This document shows, in pieces, positions 44,079 through 52,949 of a DNA stretch of 64,000 bases. The notes under the pieces are model-generated. The model did no database searches. It saw only the letters and a list, made by a program, of their open reading frames with translations, and was not told the DNA's origin. The translations under genes were made by a program, and so were the position numbers. This DNA is from Micromonospora avicenniae (GTDB taxonomy: Bacteria; Actinomycetota; Actinomycetes; Mycobacteriales; Micromonosporaceae). Location: assembly GCF_900156065.1 (NCBI RefSeq), contig NZ_FTNF01000023.1:1-64000 (forward strand), written 5' to 3'. Numbering within the stretch: the stretch's first letter is position 1; each line of letters begins with the position of its first letter.

Positions 44079-45077
44079 ATGAGTGCGGACACGCGGCTGG
44101 AGGAGCTGGGCGTGAGCGGTCTGGGCGAGGTCGACGAGCCGGCGTTCTCGGGGCTGGCGGAGCGGCACCGGCGAGAGCTGCACGTGCACTGCTACCGGAT
44201 GCTCGGGTCTTTCGAGGACGCCGAGGACACCGTGCAGGAGACGTTCCTGCGTGCCTGGCGGCGGCGGGAGACCTTCGAGGGGCGGTCGACGTTCCGGGCC
44301 TGGCTGTACCGGATCGCCACCAACGCCTGCCTGGACCTGCTCGCCAGGTGCCGCCCGCAACCCGCGACCGGCGGCGAGGTGCCCTGGCTGCAGCCCTACC
44401 CCGACCGGCTGCTCGACGAGCTGCCCGCGGGCGACGCGGACGATCCGGAGACCGTCGCGGTCGCGCGGGAGACGATCGAGCTGGCGTACCTGGTCGCAGT
44501 CCAGCATCTCGCGCCACGCCCGCGGGCCGTGCTGATCCTGCGCGACGTGCTCGGCTGGCCGGCGAGGGACGTGGCGGAACTTCTCGGCGACTCCGTCAAC
44601 TCCGTGAACAGCGCACTCCAGCGGGCCCGCGCCGGCATGCGGGAGCACCTGCCCGCCGAGCGGCAGGACTGGACCGGCGACGAGACGGACACCCGGACCC
44701 GCGAGCTGGTACGCCGCTTCACCGACGCCAGCATCGCCAAGGACGTCGCCGGTCTCGCTGCCATGCTTCGCGAGGACGTCCGCTGCTCGATGCCGCCCAC
44801 GCCGGGCCTGCAGGTCGGCCGCGACGCGGTGGTGAACGACTGGACCGTCGACGGCTTCGCGGATCTGGGACGCCTACGCGCCGTTCCCACCGCTGTCAAC
44901 CGGCAGCCCGCCGTCGCCTTCTACCTGTGGCGGGAGCAGGCGCACGCCTACCTGCCGCTGACGATCGACGTCCTGCGCATCACCGGCGGCGCGATCACCG
45001 AGATCACCACCTTCCACGACGACCAGTTCCCGCGGCTCGGGCTGCCGGAACACCTGCTGACGGACGGCGCCGAGTAG
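44079..45077 (+). CDS. ECF sigma factor with SnoaL-like C-terminal domain
   Basis: The 332-residue protein has sigma region 2 (about 25-95; YRMLGSFEDAEDTVQETFLR) and region 4 (about 140-195; VLGWPARDVAELLGDSVNSV). The SnoaL/NTF2-like domain covers about 205-325. The layout fits the SigG/SigX5-type ECF group (TIGR02960-like), in which the extension modulates activity in place of an anti-sigma factor. GGAAGG supports the ATG. Remnants of a cupin and a DUF6069 protein follow directly. Confidence 0.88.
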   Translation: MSADTRLEELGVSGLGEVDEPAFSGLAERHRRELHVHCYRMLGSFEDAEDTVQETFLRAWRRRETFEGRSTFRAWLYRIATNACLDLLARCRPQPATGGEVPWLQPYPDRLLDELPAGDADDPETVAVARETIELAYLVAVQHLAPRPRAVLILRDVLGWPARDVAELLGDSVNSVNSALQRARAGMREHLPAERQDWTGDETDTRTRELVRRFTDASIAKDVAGLAAMLREDVRCSMPPTPGLQVGRDAVVNDWTVDGFADLGRLRAVPTAVNRQPAVAFYLWREQAHAYLPLTIDVLRITGGAITEITTFHDDQFPRLGLPEHLLTDGAE

Positions 45078-45082
45078 TCCGG

Positions 45083-45445
45083 TGCGGACGTTCACGCTGC
45101 GCGGCGGCGCGCGTGGCGGTGGTCCCGGCGCGGTGGCACCACGCCTTGGGTGTCGTCACCCGCGGGCAGGTGCAGCTGGAGCTGCGCGACGGCGAGCCCG
45201 GTCCCGTCCTCGAACGCGGTGCCGGGTTCTGGCTGCGCGGCACCGGCGTCCGTGCCCTGCGCAATCCCGGCCCCGGCGTCGGCGCTTCGATCCCGTTGCC
45301 CGGCTTCGCCGTGGTGACCGGCTTCTTCTCGCTCGTGGGCATCGTCATCGCCGCCGCTCTGCTTCGGTGGAGCGCTCGTCCCGCCAAGCGGTTCCTATGG
45401 TCGCCGGCGGTCGGACGGGCCAGCCCGGACGGTCCTGAGCAATAG
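45083..45445 (+). pseudogene. Remnant of cupin and DUF6069 proteins
   Basis: In one frame the sequence reads WHHALGVVTRGQVQLELRDG and FWLRGTGVRALRNPG, typical of a cupin. It then runs into GFFSLVGIVIAAALLRWSAR with PAKRFLW, like the middle of a DUF6069 membrane protein. Neither part is complete and no start is visible. An intact DUF6069 gene lies at 29384-29860 beside another ECF sigma gene. The gap up to 45522 holds nothing else. Confidence 0.5.
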
Positions 45446-45522
45446 TTTGAAGGTTTCGCCGCCCTGTCCCACTGGAATCAGCGAAAAGTCTCCACCGTCG
45501 GTTCAACGATAGCGTCGAGGGC

Positions 45523-46752
45523 ATGACTGCTGGCATCACCGAGACCGCCCATGCCGTCGACGCTGCGACCGTCCTGGAACTGATCTCTGCCAGGCCGCGA
45601 CTGCTCGCCCTGGGCGAGCCCACCCACGGCGAGAACGACCTGCTCGAACTGCGAAACAGTCTCTTCCGGCAACTCGTCGAACGCGAGGGCTACCGGACGA
45701 TCGCGATCGAGAGCGACTGCGTGATGGGCCAACTCGTGGACGACTACGTCACCTCGGGCACCGGCATCCTCGACCACGTCATGCGGCACGGCTTCAGCCA
45801 CGAGTGGGGCGCCTTCGCGGGCAACCGTGAGTTGGTGCGCTGGATGCGCGCGTACAACGAGGGCCGGCCCACGTCGGAGCAGGTACGCTTCGCCGGTTTC
45901 GATGGCCCGCTGGAGATCACCGCAGCAGCAAGCCCAAGGCAGGCCCTCACCGCACTCCACACCTATCTCGCCGCCCGGGTCGACGCCGACCTGCTTCCCT
46001 GCACGGCGGAGACGCTCGACCGCCTCTTCGGCTCCGACGAGCGATGGACCAACAGCGCCGCGATGATGGACCCGACCCAGTCCGTGGGGCGGACACCCGA
46101 GGCCGACCAACTGCGGCTGCTCGCCGATGACCTGGTAGCCCTGCTCGACGCGCAGACTCCACACCTGATCGCGACATCGACTCAGGACGACTGGGACCGG
46201 GCACGCCTGTACGGTCGTACCGCCGTCGGGCTGCTGCGGTACCACTTCTGGATGGCCGACACGTCACCCGGCCGCATCCCGCGGTTGGTCGGCCTGCGGG
46301 ACTCGATGATGGCCGCCAACCTGCTCGCCCTCGCCGAACGAGGCCCGACACTGGTGAACGCCCACAACAGCCACCTGCAACGGGACAAGAGCAGCATGCG
46401 GCTGGGCGATCTGCCGGTGCAATGGTGGAGCGCCGGCGCGATCGTCAGTGCCCACCTCGGCGACCAGTACGCCTTCCTCGCCACCGCCCTCGGCACGATG
46501 CCCCACCGGGGAGTCGACGCCCCTCCCCCGGACACCATCGAGGGCCGGTTGTACGCGCTCCCACAGCAGCGTTGCGTCATCGACACCCGCCGGCTGGCCG
46601 CCGCGCTCGCCGGCACGACGTCTGGCCACCGTGTCTCCCCCTGGTACGGCTACGCACCGCTGGACCCCGCACATCTGCCCAGCATCGACGGGCTCGTCTT
46701 CGTCAAGGACGCCCGGCAGAACCCGATTCTCCAGTGGTCACCGAACACCTGA
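45523..46752 (+). CDS. Erythromycin esterase family protein
   Basis: The 409-residue protein has the Ere fold. Signature residues are in LGEPTHGENDLLELRNSLF, TIAIESDCVMGQLVDDYV, HEWGAFAGNRELVRWMRAYN and VNAHNSHLQRD. The His of the first motif (PTHGE) and the Glu/His set in the others match the proposed catalytic centre. Chromosomal homologues in actinobacteria are often not macrolide esterases, so drug resistance should not be assumed. AGGGC precedes the ATG. It stands alone. Confidence 0.85.
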   Translation: MTAGITETAHAVDAATVLELISARPRLLALGEPTHGENDLLELRNSLFRQLVEREGYRTIAIESDCVMGQLVDDYVTSGTGILDHVMRHGFSHEWGAFAGNRELVRWMRAYNEGRPTSEQVRFAGFDGPLEITAAASPRQALTALHTYLAARVDADLLPCTAETLDRLFGSDERWTNSAAMMDPTQSVGRTPEADQLRLLADDLVALLDAQTPHLIATSTQDDWDRARLYGRTAVGLLRYHFWMADTSPGRIPRLVGLRDSMMAANLLALAERGPTLVNAHNSHLQRDKSSMRLGDLPVQWWSAGAIVSAHLGDQYAFLATALGTMPHRGVDAPPPDTIEGRLYALPQQRCVIDTRRLAAALAGTTSGHRVSPWYGYAPLDPAHLPSIDGLVFVKDARQNPILQWSPNT

Positions 46753-47042
46753 TCACGGACCGGCGGGCTCTCGCACTCAGATCGGGCTGGCACGACGTGC
46801 GACAGCTCGACGATCGCCCCTGAACGCGTGGCGAGGGATGCCGGACCGGCGCTCGTGGCTGGTCCACGATCGCGGTCCGTCGGGCTCGGCCGAGCCCGGC
46901 GGGCCGGTCTGCCGAGGAACGCGTCAGAGGCCGACATCTGTCCATGAGGGACTCGATCCCACTCGTCCACCAGCACGGCGTTGCCGGGCCGCGGTGCATA
47001 TCGGGCTATCGCGGATTTCGATGTCCGCCATATCATGCGTGG
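46753..47042. other. Intergenic stretch, nothing recognised
   Basis: The sequence between the esterase-like gene and the next plus-strand gene has frames on both strands but no motif, hairpin or repeat that stands out. Confidence 0.3.
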
Positions 47043-48122
47043 ATGGCAGCTCAAGGCAGCGCTTCCCAGCTCGTGCTCGTGACCACTGATGGCCCTCAGC
47101 AGCGGACGACCGAATCCTTCGGAATGGATCTGGTGCAGGAGGTGGCCCGCCTGCTCGGTTCGGAGAACATCCGGTCCACAAGGCTCGGCGGTGATCTGAC
47201 CCTGTGGCACGCCGAAGACAGCCCCGGCCGGCCTCGGGCTGGGCATCCCAACCCTGCCGCGAGCGGGCTCGCTGCCGAGTATGGCGCACCCCCGGTCACC
47301 GGCCCCGCAGTCATCACGGGTCCGATCATGAACAACACCATCTATCCCCTGGACACCGATCAGGCCGGGCGGGTCACGATCCGGCTGCGCGCCGAGCTGG
47401 GGAACAGGTCGCCGGAAAGCCGCGCGCCAGGTGCCCCGGCAGCCCCGGCAGACGACTGTACGAGTCACAGCCCGTGCCGCGAGCTGCTGGCGATACCCGC
47501 CGCACAGCGTGACTCCCTGCTCCGCCTGATTCCTGCGAGAACCTCTGATCTCGGCCCCGACGGGATATACGTCCACCTCAATGAGGAGTTGGTCGCGCTC
47601 CTGGTCGTCATGGGACCGGACGAATCCGGCCGGTTTCAGCAGGCCTATCCCGTCCTCGGCCATGTGACGTCCCGCTGGAACACCACCCATCCCGACCTGC
47701 TCAGGCGCGCGATCGACAACATGCGACGCGACAGTGTCATGGTCGAACCCTACGACCAGGGCGAGTTCTCGCCGCTGTACGTCGTCGTGGACCAGGGCGT
47801 ATCGGGTGTCGCGCAGCTGGTGCGGCTGAACGAACTGCTGGGCGATGATCTTCCGCACGGAGCGATCGTCGGTGTCCCCCGCGAGCATCAGATCATCGCT
47901 GTCCCGATCCGCAAGGCACGCGATCTCGCCACCATCGAGCCCGTACTGCGACTGGTGCAGGACGTCGGCTCGAATGCCCTGGATCGGGTCAGCCTCGACG
48001 TGCACTGGTTCCACCAGGGCCGTCTGCACCCCCTGCGTGCCGAGATGAAGAACGGGCAGCTGGAGCAGATATTCCCGCCGGACGAGTTCCACCGGCTCAT
48101 CGAGCAGTTGCCGCGCGACTGA
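47043..48122 (+). CDS. Unknown 359-residue cytosolic protein
   Basis: The start MAAQGSASQLVLVTTDGPQQ was chosen because residues before it lack protein character. The N-terminal part (about 5-95) alternates strands and helices (TESFGMDLVQEVARLLG). A linker rich in Ala/Pro follows. The C-terminal half (about 155-355) has DSLLRLIPARTSDLGPDGIY, PLYVVVDQGVSGVAQLVRLN and QIIAVPIRKARDLATIEPVL. That half recalls DUF1444-type proteins in pattern, but I am not confident. There is no signal or membrane segment. The function is unknown. Confidence 0.6.
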   Translation: MAAQGSASQLVLVTTDGPQQRTTESFGMDLVQEVARLLGSENIRSTRLGGDLTLWHAEDSPGRPRAGHPNPAASGLAAEYGAPPVTGPAVITGPIMNNTIYPLDTDQAGRVTIRLRAELGNRSPESRAPGAPAAPADDCTSHSPCRELLAIPAAQRDSLLRLIPARTSDLGPDGIYVHLNEELVALLVVMGPDESGRFQQAYPVLGHVTSRWNTTHPDLLRRAIDNMRRDSVMVEPYDQGEFSPLYVVVDQGVSGVAQLVRLNELLGDDLPHGAIVGVPREHQIIAVPIRKARDLATIEPVLRLVQDVGSNALDRVSLDVHWFHQGRLHPLRAEMKNGQLEQIFPPDEFHRLIEQLPRD

Positions 48123-48252
48123 CCGGAAGCCGGAGACCCGTCGAGCAACGCGGCTGTGTCGCACGTCGAGTGCAGCCCTCGGCAGCCTGAGCTGTGCGAA
48201 GGCTGAGCGCAACCGGTGGCGTCCGGAGCGGAAGTCAGGGAGGCTTGGGCGC

Positions 48253-48636
48253 ATGGTTTCGGTATTGCAGAACGTGGCGATCGACTGTGCGGATGCCTAC
48301 GCGCTGGCCCAGTTCTGGAGCAAGGTGACTGGCCGCCCGATGCATCCGGAGGACAAACCGGGCGACCCGGAGATTCAGCTGCCGCTGGCGGAGGGCCCGG
48401 CGCTGTACTTCAACCAGGTGCCGGAGCCCAAGACGATCAAGAACCGGGTACATGTGTGCCTGCGCCCTGAGACTTCACGTGACCAGGAGGTGGAGCGGCT
48501 GCTGGGCCTCGGTGCCACGCTCGTCGCCGATCGCCGCAATCCTGACGGCTCTGGCTGGGCAGTCCTCGCCGACCCTGAAGGCAACGAGTTCTGCGTTCTT
48601 CGCAGCGAGTCCGACCGGGCCGCGATGAGTTCCTGA
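48253..48636 (+). CDS. VOC-superfamily (glyoxalase-like) protein
   Basis: The 127-residue protein has two beta-alpha-beta-beta-beta modules (QNVAIDCADAYALAQFWSKV, then NRVHVCLRPETSRDQEVERL) and ends DPEGNEFCVL, the usual VOC ending with a metal-binding Glu. It belongs to the Glyoxalase_6-like group of small actinobacterial proteins, with no known substrate. A strong hairpin follows its stop. Confidence 0.83.
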   Translation: MVSVLQNVAIDCADAYALAQFWSKVTGRPMHPEDKPGDPEIQLPLAEGPALYFNQVPEPKTIKNRVHVCLRPETSRDQEVERLLGLGATLVADRRNPDGSGWAVLADPEGNEFCVLRSESDRAAMSS

Positions 48637-48692
48637 AGCGCACGCGCCACCCTGGCCGGTTTCCACGACGGACCAGCCGCGATCGTCACGTT

Positions 48693-48726
48693 CGATGCGC
48701 CCGTTTCTGCTGAAACGGGCGCATCG
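48693..48726. terminator. 14-bp hairpin after the VOC gene
   Basis: CGATGCGCCCGTTT pairs perfectly with AAACGGGCGCATCG around CTGCTG. It can end the VOC transcript. Because it also lies just before the AraC-type gene, it may instead be an operator for that regulator. Confidence 0.55.
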
Positions 48727-48791
48727 ACGGCGGGCCGCGACGAGAAGGGCAGCGGCCGCACGAGGTGCAACCAGCGGTACGCGGAATCGCG

Positions 48792-49778
48792 ATGGCCAGA
48801 CCCGAACTGTCCGGGGTACTCGCCGCAGCGCATCGGATGGTTCATCGGATGGACAATCCGCCGGCGAGCGCGCACGATGTCTCGGTGCCGCTCCAGGAGG
48901 GATTTCGGGGGCAACGGTTGGCCTCGGTGCCCCGTCCGCTCGTCGCCGAGGCGCTTCGACGCCCGATCACCGGGCGGCTCCTCGTCACCGACGCGGGGTA
49001 CTACCCGGATGCCGCTGACCACCGCATGCAGCGCCCCCGAGGCACCCCCGAGGTGGTCCTGATCGTGTGTGCCTCCGGCATGGGCTGGGCGCGGGTCGGG
49101 TCGGGCATGCATCGGATCGGGGCCTGGCAGGCGCTGGTCATCCCCCGCGGTGTCCCGCACGAGTACGGTGCCGACGAGCGCGATCCCTGGACGATCTGGT
49201 GGGCGCATCTGATGGGATCGGATGTGTCGAAGCTCGCGGACTGCATGGAGGCCACGACCGAGCGGCCCGTGGTGCCGGTGCGGGCGATCGGTCGGGCGGT
49301 GGCGCTGCTGGACGAGATCGTCACCTGCATCGAACGCGACCAGTCACCCATCCGCCTGCTGGACGCGGCGGGCACCGCCTGGAAACTGTTGACGCAGATC
49401 AGCGTCGACCGGTTGCTTCCCGAACCGGGAGACCCGCTGCAGCGCGCCATGAGCTACCTGGCCGAGCGGCTGGACGGGAAGGTGAAGGTGCCGGAGTTGG
49501 CCCGGCTGGTGGGCGTGTCACCGTCGCACCTGAGCACCCTGTTCCGCAGGGCGACCGGAGGCGGGGTGCTGGCGCATCACACCGCGCTGCGGATGGCGAG
49601 GGCACGGCAACTGCTCGACACGACGGACGCGACGGTCACGGAGATCGCGTCCGAGATCGGCTTCGACGACGCGTTCTACTTCTCGCGGGTCTTCCGGAAG
49701 CACCACGGGGTGAGCCCGAGCGGTTTCCGCCGCCGCCATGAGGGCTACGAGGTCGCCGATGCCGCCTTTGAGATGTGA
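48792..49778 (+). CDS. AraC-family transcriptional regulator
   Basis: The 328-residue protein has an N-terminal cupin-type sugar-sensing domain (about 45-185; MGWARVGSGMHRIGAWQALV, VIPRGVPHEYGADE). Its C-terminal double helix-turn-helix (about 225-320) contains VKVPELARLVGVSPSHLSTL and VTEIASEIGFDDAFYFSRVF. The start MARPELSGV is likeliest; an upstream GTG at 48765 is possible. It converges on the sugar ABC importer/GH97 operon and is the probable activator of it. Confidence 0.87.
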   Translation: MARPELSGVLAAAHRMVHRMDNPPASAHDVSVPLQEGFRGQRLASVPRPLVAEALRRPITGRLLVTDAGYYPDAADHRMQRPRGTPEVVLIVCASGMGWARVGSGMHRIGAWQALVIPRGVPHEYGADERDPWTIWWAHLMGSDVSKLADCMEATTERPVVPVRAIGRAVALLDEIVTCIERDQSPIRLLDAAGTAWKLLTQISVDRLLPEPGDPLQRAMSYLAERLDGKVKVPELARLVGVSPSHLSTLFRRATGGGVLAHHTALRMARARQLLDTTDATVTEIASEIGFDDAFYFSRVFRKHHGVSPSGFRRRHEGYEVADAAFEM

Positions 49779-49877
49779 CCGCGCATGCGCGGCGGGTTCG
49801 TCCGGACACCGGCGTGGCATCCGGACGAACCAACAGCACCGCCGGATCGCGGGGCTCCGGCGCGGCCCGGCAATGGC

Positions 49878-50753
49878 TCAGCCTTTCAATCCGCTGCTGG
49901 CGATGCCGGAGAAGAACTGCCGCTGAAGTGCCAGGAAGATGAGGATGAGCGGCAGCGACGCGACGAGTGCCCCGGCCATGAGCGTCGGGTAATCGGTCCC
50001 GAACTGGCCCTGGAGGCCGGCCAGGCCGACGGTGATCGGGCGCCTGTCACCACGCGGGGTCACGATGAGCGGCCAGAGCAGGTCGTTCCACGAGTAGAGC
50101 GAGGTGAGGACGGCCAGCGCCGCCATCGTCGGGCGGGCCATCGGCAACATGATGTACCAGAACGTGCGCAGGGGCCCGGCGCCGTCGAGGCGGGCAGCCT
50201 CTTCGAATCCGGCGGGAATGGACATGAACGCCTGCCGCATCAGGAAGATCCCGAAGGCCGAGAACATGCCCGGGATGGCCAGCGCGGGAATGGTGTCGAG
50301 CAGCTGAAAGTCCCGAATGATCTCGAACTGCCCGATGAGGAACAGCTGGCTGGGCACCATGAGCATGGCGATGAACAGCCCGAACAGGAGCCTGCGTCCG
50401 GGGAACCGGAGCCGGGCGAACGCGTAACCGGCGAGCGCCGAGACGACGAGCTGCCCGATCACGCGGAGCACGAGCGCGGACAGCGACACGGTGAGCTGCG
50501 CCCAGAACGGCACCGAGCCGAAGAAGGTGGCGAAGGCGCCGGTCGTCGGATCCTCGGGCAGGAGCGTCGGCGGCATCTGGGACGCTTCGCGGTTGGACTT
50601 GAAGATGGTGAGCAGCTGCCAGACGAACGGCGCCACCATGACCACCGCCGCGACGGCGAGGACGACGTGGATGACCCACTCGCCGCGACGGGAGGCCTTC
50701 GACCCGGCTGCCACGCGCTCCGTGCGTCCGCTACGGGTGAGCCGATCAGTCAT
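49878..50753 (-). CDS. Sugar ABC transporter permease (CUT1, MalG-like)
   Basis: The 291-residue protein has six membrane segments. The EAA loop that contacts the ATPase reads EEAARLDGAGPLRTFWYIML. It pairs with the upstream permease, whose last codons overlap this start by 8 bp. No ATPase gene is nearby, so a shared MsiK-type ATPase, as usual in actinobacteria, probably drives it. It is the last gene of the GH97-binding protein-permease run. Confidence 0.92.
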   Translation of the reverse strand: MTDRLTRSGRTERVAAGSKASRRGEWVIHVVLAVAAVVMVAPFVWQLLTIFKSNREASQMPPTLLPEDPTTGAFATFFGSVPFWAQLTVSLSALVLRVIGQLVVSALAGYAFARLRFPGRRLLFGLFIAMLMVPSQLFLIGQFEIIRDFQLLDTIPALAIPGMFSAFGIFLMRQAFMSIPAGFEEAARLDGAGPLRTFWYIMLPMARPTMAALAVLTSLYSWNDLLWPLIVTPRGDRRPITVGLAGLQGQFGTDYPTLMAGALVASLPLILIFLALQRQFFSGIASSGLKG

Positions 50754-51678
50754 AGAACACCCACCGGCGTTGCAGTCGGAACTGGACGAGGGTCGCGGCC
50801 ATGATCACCATGAGCAGCACGATCGCGATCGCGGCGCCATAGCCCTGGTCGAACTCCACGAAGGCCTTCTCGTAGAAGAGGTAGACGATGGTCTTCGAGT
50901 CGGCGAGCGCGGTGTTGTTGACGCTGCGGAGCATGACGAAGATCAGGTCGAACATCTGCAGCGCGGAAATCACGGTCAGCACCGTCACCAGGAACACGCT
51001 CGGCGACAGCAGCGGCAGGGTGATCCGGAAGAACTGGCGGACCCGTCCCGCCCCGTCGAGGGAGGACGCCTCGTAGAGGTCCTGCGGGATCGACTGGAGT
51101 CCGGCGCCGAGGATGATGAGGTTGATGCCGAGACTCATCCAGATGCCGACGACGCCGACCGCGTAGATCGTGAAGGTCGCGTCGGCGACCCAGTACTGCC
51201 CGGGAACGCCGACCAGGGACAGGACGTAGTTCAGCAGGCCGAAGTCGCCGTTGTAGATGAAACGCCAGACCATGCTCACCGCGACGGGCAGGGTCACGAC
51301 CGGCAGGAAGAACAGGACCCGGTAGAGGGCGCGGCCGCGGCTGACCTGCTCGATGAGCGCGGCGAGGACTATCGCGACGGGTACGCCGAGCAGCAGGATC
51401 ACGGTGTACAGCGCGGAGTTGCGCAGGGCCTGCCAGAACCGGTCGTCGGCGAGCAGCTCGGTGTAGTTGTCGACTCCGGTGAACGTGCCAGGTCCGAAGG
51501 CCGGAACGTCCATGAAGCTCTTGCCGAAGGTGGTGAGGAAGGGCCACACGTAGAAGGCGACGAGGCCGATGAACGCCGGGGCGATCATCAGGTAGCCCCA
51601 TCCGGGTGAGGGCAGCAGCCCTCCCGCGCGGCGGCGCGTACGCTGCCGCGCGGGAGGGCTGGCGACGTCGGTGGTCAC
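50746..51678 (-). CDS. Sugar ABC transporter permease (CUT1, MalF-like)
   Basis: The 310-residue protein has six membrane segments and the EAA loop LYEASSLDGAGRVRQFFRIT. The GTG start overlaps the stop of the binding-protein gene (GTGA), which gives translational coupling. The first 25 residues are basic and cytosolic. Confidence 0.92.
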   Translation of the reverse strand: MTTDVASPPARQRTRRRAGGLLPSPGWGYLMIAPAFIGLVAFYVWPFLTTFGKSFMDVPAFGPGTFTGVDNYTELLADDRFWQALRNSALYTVILLLGVPVAIVLAALIEQVSRGRALYRVLFFLPVVTLPVAVSMVWRFIYNGDFGLLNYVLSLVGVPGQYWVADATFTIYAVGVVGIWMSLGINLIILGAGLQSIPQDLYEASSLDGAGRVRQFFRITLPLLSPSVFLVTVLTVISALQMFDLIFVMLRSVNNTALADSKTIVYLFYEKAFVEFDQGYGAAIAIVLLMVIMAATLVQFRLQRRWVFYD

Positions 51679-52922
51679 TGCGCGAGGACCTCGTTGATCG
51701 CTGTGTTGTAGGCGCGGGCGGCGTCGGCGGCGCTCTGCTTGCCCTCCCATGCCGGGCCGAGGTACTGGGTCTCGAGGCCGGTCCACTTGGCGGCGTCACC
51801 GGCGATCGGCAGCGGCACCGAGTAGTCGACGGCGTCGACGAAGACCTTGAGGTTGAACTCGGGCATCGCGTCGAGCCAGCCCTGCTGGGTGTCCTGGTAC
51901 GCGGGCAGCACGGCACCACTCTTGGCCTGGATGACGGCTGCGTCCTTGCCGCTGGCGAAGATCAGGAACTCGGCGAGTTCCTTCGGGTGCTTGGTGCCGG
52001 CGTATCCGGCGTTGAGGATGCCGCTGATCATCGTGGCCCGCTGCTTCGCCTTCGGCAGCGGTGCGACGCCGACGTTGGGGCGCAGCGCCTGGTCGCCGTA
52101 GAGGCGCTGGGCCCAGAAGGAGCCGGAGAAGTACATGGCGACCTTCTGGTCCATGAACATCTGCACCGCTTCGGTGTCCGAGAGCTGCTTGAGCGTCGGT
52201 GAGAAGCCGTCGGCGTGCATCTGGGTCCAGAACTGGAGGCCGGAGATGGCCTCCGGGCTGTCGATGGCGGCCTTGCCGTCGTCGCCGATCACCTTGCCGC
52301 CGGCCTGGTAGATGCTGTTGTAGTAGCCACCCTGGCGGTCGATCGGGGCGGCGATGCCCCACACGCCGGCGGCGGGGTTGGTGAGCTTACGGGCTGCCTC
52401 GCGCGCGTCGTCCCAGGTCCAGCTGTCGTCCGGGTAGGCCACGCCGGCCTTGTCGAAAAGGGCCTTGTTGAACCAGATCGCGTTCGTGTCGAAGTCCTTC
52501 GGCAGGCCGTAGAGCTTGCCGTCGACGTCGTACAGGTCCAGGACGGCCTTGGGGTACGCGGCCAGATCGACGCCTGCTGCCTTGACCGCGTCGGTGATGT
52601 CGAGCAACTGCTTGCCCTTGGCGTAGGCCGGGAACTGGTCGGCGAGCATCCAGAACGCGTCCGGTGCGGTACGTCCCGCCGCGCCGACCTGCAGGGTGGA
52701 CCAGTACTCGGGCCACGGCAGTACCTGCACCTGGACGTCGATGTCGGGGTGCTTGTCCTCGAAGGCCTTGGCAATCGCCTCCATGGCCGGCTTCTGGTCG
52801 TCGCTCCAGGTCGCGTAGCTCAATGTGACCTTGCCGTCTCCCCCGCCGCTGCTGCCGCAGCCGGTGGCGGCGAGGGCGGCCAGCACGGCCGCGGCGGCGA
52901 TCCATCTCTTGCCGTGTCGCAT
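51675..52922 (-). CDS. Sugar-binding lipoprotein of the ABC importer
   Basis: The 415-residue protein has a lipoprotein signal (AALAATGCGSSGGG, lipobox Cys22) and the type 1 sugar-binding fold (LSYATWSDDQKPAMEAIAKA, then AFWMLADQFPAYAKGKQLLD). AAGGAG supports the ATG. The adjacent GH97 gene suggests an alpha-galactoside, or a related arabinopyranoside, as the sugar. It starts 27 bp after the GH97 gene ends. Confidence 0.92.
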   Translation of the reverse strand: MRHGKRWIAAAAVLAALAATGCGSSGGGDGKVTLSYATWSDDQKPAMEAIAKAFEDKHPDIDVQVQVLPWPEYWSTLQVGAAGRTAPDAFWMLADQFPAYAKGKQLLDITDAVKAAGVDLAAYPKAVLDLYDVDGKLYGLPKDFDTNAIWFNKALFDKAGVAYPDDSWTWDDAREAARKLTNPAAGVWGIAAPIDRQGGYYNSIYQAGGKVIGDDGKAAIDSPEAISGLQFWTQMHADGFSPTLKQLSDTEAVQMFMDQKVAMYFSGSFWAQRLYGDQALRPNVGVAPLPKAKQRATMISGILNAGYAGTKHPKELAEFLIFASGKDAAVIQAKSGAVLPAYQDTQQGWLDAMPEFNLKVFVDAVDYSVPLPIAGDAAKWTGLETQYLGPAWEGKQSAADAARAYNTAINEVLAQ

Positions 52923-52949
52923 GGTTTCTCCTTGGTGGGAGGCCGAGCG

